A stretch of DNA of 64,000 nt from Chrysomallon squamiferum (Eukaryota; Mollusca; Gastropoda; Neomphalida; Peltospiridae), in the NCBI GenBank assembly GCA_012295275.1, contig CM022673.1, positions 7,180,311 through 7,244,310 on the forward strand. The letters run 5' to 3'. Below, piece by piece: positions 56,401 through 64,000 of this stretch. A model generated the notes under the pieces. That model saw only the letters and a program-made list of their open reading frames with translations, did no database searches and had not been told where the DNA came from. How positions within the stretch are numbered: the first letter of the stretch is position 1; every line of letters starts with the position of its first letter. A program made the translations under genes and the position numbers.

Positions 56401-58596
56401 GATGTCTCAATGGGTAAAAAGAAATACCAAAATTAAAACTAAACATAAATTCCATTTAACTATAAATGTATTACTGGTTATGAGATATATATCTCATTAT
56501 CTTCTGAAAAGAATTTCTCTTCAAACCATGTAATTAAATGATCAAATTGTTATAAATTTTATTTAAGGTTTCTGAGAAACTGAATGAATGGAAATCTTTA
56601 TAAAGGTAAAGTTAAGATAACAATACATGATATATAAATAAATAACATTTCAGATACACATCTTTACAACTTAAAAAACTTGAAAATTACATATTAACAA
56701 TGGACAATATCATGATGTAAATGATTAATGTAATGACTCCATTGTTGTATAAATAAACTATTACTTGTGGTTCATCCAGCTCTGTTTGCTCTGGTTGTGG
56801 AACGCTGTCATTCCGGAAACTCGACATACACTGCACTGAATGAATGTGTTTTGACTGCGACGTGCACAAACTGCATGAGACGGGAAAACTTTCATCATTA
56901 TGCTCGTAACTTTCCTGAACTTTTTCTGCATCTTCTACATTATGTGAGACCTCACTGAGATCTTCGAGCGATGAGCTGTCAGTGGGAGTATTACCAGACA
57001 AGTGATTGGAGACCATGTCCAGCGTAACAGTCAGACTTTCAGTGGCACGTTTTGTTGCTCGGATGAGGCGACTGCAGACACTTCGCTGCAAACCCGGTGG
57101 ATACTGGCAGAGATTCCAGGGGACATCACAGTCATCATCGGAGACATTTTGTGAATTCTCCTCGGAGTTTAACACATCCGATTCTGCAGCACCGCCTCGA
57201 TGACTGAACGGTGCAGCTGGGTATTTCGTCGTCAGGTAATTTCTCATTATTCTTTTTGTTTTCTTTGGTGCGTTCAGTGTCTGGATTAACATGCGCTGAT
57301 CACTCATTGCCAAGGCAACATCCAACTGTCCACACATCACATGCCTCACACAGGATGGCACAGGCATTTTCTTGCCATCTTCTTTTGAGTGCATTGGCCA
57401 TCGGTTCCATTCTGTTGGACAGCAAAGGACACTGGCTGGACACACCTCCAGATGACTTGCAAGTTTGCGACGCACCATAACCAGCGGACAGCCATTGACC
57501 GAGTTGATGCAGCTGACCCGTTCTTCTGGACAAAGCAGTGTATGCTCACTCTGAAGACACTGGTGATACCTAAAACATTAGTGAAACAAATCCTTACAAA
57601 CATACATTGATTCAGTAATGTATTGTAACCAAAAATGAGGGAATATGGCAACCACATAGTGATATACTGACACATATGCCTAGACCTGGACAGACTAACT
57701 TAGATATCTTATGAATATTTTAATGTGATATATTAGTTGTCTCCCCAGCTTTGTGAAAGGGAATTGGTGTAATTGGTTCAAGTTAAACGAAGTGATGGTA
57801 CAGAAAATGTTCAGGGTTGGTACACTTTGAAAATCAAAAATACTCCTATAAATAATTGCATCAAATGCATTAACTATTAACAAGTTTATTTTACTAGCTG
57901 TGAAATAAATTCAAAGTGTCTGTTTAATTCATTATACAAAACAAAGTTCATTAAATAAACAGGTGGCAGGTATTGCTGCTGTTGCTGATGAATGGTGGGT
58001 GAACTCATCATAGGCCATATGGGATGGTGGGCCTGATAATATGTTACTTTACTATACCAAATACAACTGATTTCAATTTGTGTGCAACAACAATCTGTGT
58101 TTTAAGTTCTACTGCATATTTATTAAATAAAATCAATAGCAGTTAATATTTTACAGGTTTTAAAGCACATTTACATAGAAATAAAAAGTAATGTCAAAAA
58201 AAATGTTGTTTGAATTTTATCATGGAAGTAATAAGAGTTTCTATAAAATAATTAAAAAATATGAAGAAATAAAATCAATATAAGATAAAATAAAACAAAA
58301 TAACATCATAACATAACATAACATTACATAAAATAAAAGAACCTATTAGTAATATTTATTTTAACATATTTAATATCATGTATTTTTTATATTTTAGTTT
58401 ATTAGGTTACACTGTAAAGCACCATACTTAGTACAAAAAAAGTGCTATATGGTACAATAATAAATAATAATATATGACATGAAAAATACCTAGCAGGACA
58501 GCCTAGTTCACATGCAATCACTGGGCAACTGTCAACTCCATTCTCTTGGACGTTGCAGTATCTGGAAACACACGATTCACAGTGACTGTGCAGCAT
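53480..58596 (-). CDS. FBXO30: F-box only protein of the FBXO30/FBXO40 type
   Basis: Substrate receptor of an SCF (SKP1-CUL1) ubiquitin ligase; vertebrate FBXO30 and FBXO40 act in muscle mass control and related signalling. Exons in transcript order: 58596-58490, 57569-56765, 56055-55269, 54855-54653, 53743-53480. Phases all agree, giving 721 residues. The N-terminus has a Cys/His-rich TRAF-type zinc-finger region (residues about 4-110: HCESCVSRYC, then HTLLCPEERVSC, HLEVCPASVLCC and EWNRWP). A central conserved block (about 320-400: RYQPKPSEMYTFLCAQVFRR, then NGWMEQRCPLA) is followed by an acidic Ser/Asp-rich stretch. The F-box lies at about 573-615 (LPFEVLRHVVRHLDSFSL). The C-terminal family tail begins VWQFSTSF and includes ISEHLKVCPFN. 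FBXO30 and FBXO40 may share one invertebrate ancestor, so the symbol marks family only. Confidence 0.93.
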
Positions 58597-58617
58597 TATT
58601 CACTGGTGTTGTGTCAT
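58597..58617 (-). promoter_or_regulatory. 5' UTR part of the first coding exon of the F-box gene
   Basis: On the - strand an acceptor (TTAATTTTCAG) ends at 58618, 21 bases before the ATG, implying an upstream noncoding exon. Confidence 0.5.
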
Positions 58618-59470
58618 CTGAAAATTAAAACCAAATTTTCTCTCCAATCATACAAAGATGAAAAGTGAAATATTTGATACTAGTGCAATTCATCTGGCAG
58701 ATCATTAAAACAATGCTATCATAGACTTCTGAATTCACCAGACTTTAGGTAGTGCAGGACAAAATAATAATTCCAATACAAAAATAACATCAATAATAAT
58801 GAACTTGTTGAATTCTGATCATTTATATTTGTACAATTATTCAATGAAACTTGGTATTTTAAAATTCATAATTATTTAACTTATGGGTTATATTTTCAAT
58901 ACTAACATCTCTTTTCTTCTTCTTCTTCTTTTTTTTCTTTTGATTTCATTTAGAGTTTGACCTATTTCTTTTCTCCTTTAAAGACCCTGATGCTATGACA
59001 GGTAATGGAGGTAAGATTGCATTTTCATAATAATAAATATTATTATAATTTATACTGAATAAGATCATAAACAGGACTATGGAAAGTACTTGTACAGTTC
59101 TAAATGGAATTATATTATGATATTCCGATAAATTATAAAGCAAATTTATTACTGATTTGATTAGTCCATAACAGTTAACACTATAAACAGCATATATTAT
59201 TGTTAATATTAATTAGTTATTCGTTATTCAGTGTAAGATATGTATGTTTGTGTATGTGTGTGTGTAATATTTTAATGATTAAACTGACATACATGATTAC
59301 AAACTTTAAAAAAAAAAAAAAAATTATTATTATTATTGTTATTAGTTTTAAATGAAGAAATTAAAAATATTAAAAATATTAAAAATTAGACTACAGAAGT
59401 TCAGAACTTTATAAGACTGCTGCTATCGCCGCGATTTAAAAAGTTCATAACACGTAAATTTAACACTTAC

Positions 59471-59640
59471 CAATAAAATAAACTATAAAATTCTGCATAT
59501 TTTCCTTTGTGCGTGCAACTGGTCATAATGTATTGATTAATAGTGTACTAAAAAAAGAATGTAAATTAACAATGAACGGGAACTTTTCAACGGGTCACCA
59601 CTTCCGTATCTCTGCACTAAGCCTAATGGGTTACAACTTA
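59471..59640 (-). promoter_or_regulatory. Probable promoter and first noncoding exon of the F-box gene
   Basis: On the - strand a strong donor (ATTG|GTAAGTG) lies at 59470. About 130 bases upstream is an ETS-like ACGGAAGTGG (around 59600-59612) in a locally CpG-containing stretch. This fits a TATA-less promoter and a short noncoding exon spliced to 58617. Inference only. Confidence 0.35.
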
Positions 59641-60690
59641 CATAATTTTTAAAAGATCAACAGATAAAATTTAATTTTGTATAAAATAGAATTACAGAAA
59701 TCATGAGCCAGTAATGAGAAGATAAATACTGTGAACAATTATATTATTTACAGCTCAAACTTAAAATATTTTGTGGTACACTACGAACTTAAGTCTTTAC
59801 AAATCATTGATCAAGATCATGACAGATAAATGATGCGAAGAGAAAAAAAATATATAATAATAATAATAATTAAAATTTTTCACAGAAATATATTTTTTAA
59901 CGTACTAAATATCGTCTGTAAATTATGTATGTGCATGACTATAAATATTTCTTTCTTTCTTTTCCCGAGAAAAGGAGAAAAGGTTGAGAATCCGTAAGTC
60001 GAAATAAATTTCTATCGTTTTTTTGTGGACTGAAAATCTCGGAATATTCTGGAGAAGATTTCTAAACATACAAGAATAGACTTAAAACACAGAATTGTGT
60101 ATTATCGATATTCTGGGTAAATAATTTATCTCTTGTATAAAGTCATAACAAATAAAAATAAAATATAATTTTTGTTGGTTTTTATTTATTTATTATTTAA
60201 AAATAAATAAATATTCATACGTGAAGCAGATGTTTATTGTTATTACAAATACATCGGAGAAGAAAACTTGGGTCGAATGGAACATCAAATGAATTAAGAC
60301 GGTGGCCAGTAATTGTTATATTTGACATTATGGCAACTAAATATGTCTGTATATAACACGTCAGGGTAATTATATCAAATATTTTTGCGTTACGTGTCTC
60401 AGTATCTTTTGAAGCAGATATTTTTATTTTATATCCTAATACCAGATAACAGACGATTTTGTGTGATTTCTTTCAGCATAATAATTAATTGTTAGAATTT
60501 CATTCCACATTATAGTTAGCATTATTACAGAGAAAATATGTCTCTTTGCTTTATGATACAACACACCTGCCTTTGTGGTGGATATCATATACAAGTGTTT
60601 ATACTGTTGTTATACAGTTAAAATATTTATAACCACAAAATATTAACATGATTTTAAGAAGAAGACGAAGAAGAAAGAAAACAAATGTCT
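59641..60690. other. Intergenic AT-rich DNA between divergent genes
   Basis: No reading frame or long repeat; short AAT and AAAT runs only. Confidence 0.4.
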
Positions 60691-60699
60691 TATTCTGCC

Positions 60700-60778
60700 G
60701 GTTTCGGCTCAATTAACAAATGTTCGTCGCGGTCCTGTTTTATATTTACTTCCGTGTTTAAATTTCCGGGTTATTCAA
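60700..60778 (+). promoter_or_regulatory. Probable promoter and first noncoding exon of APH1
   Basis: A locally CpG-containing stretch carries two ETS-like cores (ACTTCCG near 60749 and TTTCCGGG near 60763). It is followed by a strong donor (TTCAA|GTAAGAGG) at 60779, which would splice to the acceptor before 61491. Inference only. Confidence 0.35.
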
Positions 60779-61513
60779 GTAAGAGGATCCAGTTTTGTCA
60801 GGTGTTTATTTTTAAGCAATTGTTTATGTTATATTATGAATGACATTGTATGCTCTGTATTATAATTGTATTGAGTTTACCCTTTGGTATTCTATGAAAT
60901 TTTATATATATAATATTATTTAACGTTTAAAATTTACATTGATCTTTTATTTTCCATAGCATTGATGATTTGATCAGTACAGGAGTACTACATAATAATT
61001 AATACATTTGCAACGCCAACAGCCAACATTATTAGACCATTAGTCATTACGCGATTAAATGATTTATTATTATTATACTTTTTTATGGCATTATATTCAT
61101 ATAATGGCGCACTTTTAACATGATCACACGTACACCAGGTTATATATAATGTAATATTAATATATTTCGTTCATGGACATGATTGTTTCGTACACGTAAT
61201 TTAAAATGGATAAAACGGATTGATTTGCCAAGTTGAATTTCAGAATATTTTTGCTTTTGTACATGAGTCAGAGTATCATTGTAACAAATATCCGGAAAAA
61301 ACAAAAAACAAATAAGCAATCAAATAAATTGTATATGTACTTGCGAGTAACGTCTTTAAGTTTAAGATACTTGTGATCAGCATTAAAATAGGGGAAAAAT
61401 GTGTTTCTGTAAATAAATGTTATTCTTTTCTGAGTAAATAGAAATGTCAGATATGTTATTAATGGTGTTTGTTTTATTTTTCTCCTTCAGGTGATTAAAC
61501 AAATTCGGCTATC

Positions 61514-63966
61514 ATGACGATGATGGAATTTTTTGGCTGTTCTTTTATTGCATTTGGCCCGGCACTGGCCATGTTTGTGTTCACTATAGCTCAGCATCCA
61601 TTGAGGATTATTGTTCTTATCGCCAGGTAAATAGCTACATTTAAAATAAACTTTGTTTTCACAAAATACCATTTATTACGGCAATTCACAACATTTTTTT
61701 GGAAAATAAAAGCATTTTATTTAATTATTATAAATGATGATAATTTTATGTTATTGAATTTCCACATAGAATTTAATTTTTTTTTTAATTCAGAAATTAA
61801 ATGAATAATAAACACAACAGTTTTATAATATATTTGTAAAATATAGTGTAGTTCTGTGCCTTTAGCTTAATGTTACATATATAAAGTATAATAACAAACT
61901 AATTGCGTCACTATTAATATGTATATTAAAACAAAACAATATTTTAACATTAAATTTAAGCAGAAGTCTTCTGCTGGTATATATATATATATTTAAAAAT
62001 ATTGTTATCAACGTCATCATAATTGTATTGTTATTATTTCAGTGGTTTCTTTTGGTTGTTGGCGCTGTTGTTGTCGTCAATACTGTGGTATGCTGTAGTG
62101 CCACTGCGAGACAAACTGGCATTTGGTGTCGTTTTCTCTGTACTCATCCAGGAACTCTTCAGATTTTTCTTCTATAAAATGCTCAGGTCTGGCAGCATTT
62201 CATTTACTTTTATTTGTTGTTTTTAAAATAAGACTGAAACACAAAGACTGGCAGTGTTTAATAGTGTTATATATCAGTTCACATGGTTTTAGAATATTAT
62301 TCAAGAATATCTTTTGGCACAACTTTTTTGAAGATGGGTTGATGGGGATGTGCATGCATAAATTTGTATATGAAAGCTTGCATATATGTGAAAAATAAGA
62401 GGGACATAAAAAGTAATTCAGTAATATTTAATTTGTATGCTGTTTTATATTTAATTCATCTGTGTTACTGAACTGTAAGTACCTGTAACGTAAAATGCAT
62501 TCTGAAATCCATGTTGTTGCTTATATGTTATTTACATTTTACACAGAAAAGCTGATGATGGTTTGCAAAAAGTGAACCAGACAACAGATTCCACAACCAG
62601 CAAAGATATCTCTAACAAAAATATTATGGCTTACGGTAAATAAAAGCTTGACATCCATATATAAATATATACATATTTAAAAAAAAAAAAAATGAAAATA
62701 AGATTTTAAAATTAGAACTTTTAATATCTTAAGTTAATAACTTTATATACAGTTTGAATTAGTTGACTGGATATCACTGAAATACAGTAAAAGCTAAAAC
62801 CTAAGAAAATGAATGTTTTTTTTCCATTAGAAGCCTTATATTTATAAATAAATATATATATATATATATAAATATATTGAGCTGATCCATACTTTTATAG
62901 TATTTACTAGCAGAACATGCATATCATGGTTTTTGTTAATTTTAATAACTTTAAGTGAAAGCAATCCAATTAAAGATATTATGATTTAAAACAGATCTTA
63001 TGCAATACGTTTATTTTTGCATGGTTTGGATATTGTTTATAAAAGTTGTCTTAATTAGATTCACTGAAAAAAAAAATATTAACAAACATCTGATATTTTT
63101 AAATATTCATTGCTTTTTCAGTGTCTGGATTAGGTTTTGGAATTATCTGTGGAGCATTTTCTTTAGTCAATGTTTTAGCTGATATGGTAGGGCCTGGAAC
63201 CATTGGTATCCACGGTGATTCTAAATATTTTTTCCTTACCTCAGGTATGTATAATGCATGTCAGAAAATAAAATATATTTTAGTTGTTTGTTAGAATTTA
63301 ACTGTCCTACTAGTTTCAAAGAGAGTGTATTTCTACCAATATTTAAAATGGTTTAAATTAATACTTTGCACAGAAATTAGATTTTCGAGGATTATTTGGG
63401 GGATATTTAATGAACTCGTAGGTATATGAAACTATGTCAGACCACAACATAATTTCAGTACAAGTAAAAGAATCTACAGAACAGTTAAAAATCAGTTTTA
63501 TTCTTTAAACAGAAAAGCATTTGCATTTTATCTTCAAAACAAATATTATTACGCATGTTAATTGTTAAAAGTTTCATTGGTACATCATTCAACATATTTA
63601 TAATATATATATTTTTCTCTGACTATCATTTCAAACTCTGAAACATATTTTCCGCTGAATTGTTTTTGAATTGTTATTTACCCAAATCAGTTATGTTTTT
63701 ATATAAATTTCATTAATTCATGATTACAGATTTAAAAACATAAATGTAAGTCAGATCTGTTTCATACAGGAGTCAATTTCATTCCACATATATATATATA
63801 TTTTTTAACCCCTTTTCTATTTGCAGCATTTTTGACTTTGTGTTTCATTTTGCTTCACACTTTCTGGGGTGTGATTTTCTTCCATGCTCTTGACACGAAA
63901 CGTATTGTTCCCTGTTCAATACTGCTGTCCATGGTTGTTGTTTTTCACTTAATAGCATCCTGTTTG
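61514..63966 (+). CDS. APH1: APH-1, gamma-secretase subunit (3'-incomplete)
   Basis: Multi-pass membrane scaffold of gamma-secretase, assembling with presenilin, nicastrin and PEN-2 in the secretory pathway and plasma membrane for Notch and APP-type cleavage. Exons in the window: 61514-61626, 62043-62186, 62547-62635, 63122-63244, 63827-63966, all GT-AG and phase-consistent, giving 203 residues. The last donor is at 63967, so the C-terminal membrane segments lie beyond the edge. The N-terminus reads FFGCSFIAFGPALAMF. The TM4 GxxxGxxxG motif is G118, G122, G126. GPGTIGIHGDS and LLHTFWGVIFF are present, with the conserved histidines at H167 and H197. The spacing between them is 30, against 26 in human APH1A. 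The coding exon begins 23 bases upstream of the ATG at a CTCCTTCAG acceptor. Confidence 0.95.
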
Positions 63967-64000
63967 GTAAGATTTATTCTTTCCTGTTGCGTAGAAAACA

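Noticed and set aside
56687-56764. Alternative C-terminus of the F-box protein ending after YLYNNG
   Set aside because: This is read-through past a clear GTAATA donor at 56764; the spliced product continues the conserved family sequence.

Overview
The window is animal nuclear DNA. It has intron-split genes with GT-AG (and one GC-AG) junctions, long AT-rich introns and very many microsatellites: (CT)n, (GA)n, (AC)n, (AT)n, (AAT)n, (AAAT)n, (ATGT)n. The protein families and the repeat-rich, AT-rich texture suggest an invertebrate, most likely a lophotrochozoan such as a mollusc. That placement is inference; no lineage marker was seen.

Four protein-coding genes can be reconstructed exon by exon. 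(1) An ERG-type (Kv11/KCNH) voltage-gated potassium channel on the + strand. Twelve coding exons between 21624 and 37885 encode S1 to the C-terminal coiled coil (800 residues). The N-terminal PAS-domain exons were not found, so 1-21623 is read as upstream intron. (2) JMJD6, a JmjC 2-oxoglutarate oxygenase, + strand, nine exons 41841-47273, with a GC-AG intron and a one-base reading-frame break in its serine-rich tail. (3) A FBXO30/FBXO40-type F-box protein on the - strand, five exons 58596-53480. (4) The 5' part of APH1, a gamma-secretase subunit, + strand from 61514, five exons, running off the right edge.

Layout: 1-21.6 kb is presumed ERG intron, mostly simple repeats with islands of higher-complexity, CpG-containing sequence that could be regulatory. 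ERG occupies 21.6-37.9 kb with a 3' UTR to about 39.9 kb. A two-copy tandem repeat flanked by AC arrays lies at 40.8-41.27 kb. JMJD6 and FBXO30 converge tail to tail around 47.3-53.5 kb. FBXO30 and APH1 diverge head to head over about 2.9 kb that carries ETS-like promoter motifs. The genes share no pathway: membrane excitability, nuclear hydroxylation and splicing control, SCF-type ubiquitin ligation, and intramembrane proteolysis.

The most interesting biology is in the ERG pore. It has Thr at the position of hERG Ser620, Ala at that of Ser631, and Ser at that of Tyr652. The first two are substitutions known to remove or strongly shift fast C-type inactivation in hERG, and the third removes the main aromatic drug-binding residue. 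This predicts a non-inactivating, drug-resistant ERG. No CRISPR, tRNA, rRNA or intact transposon gene was recognised.
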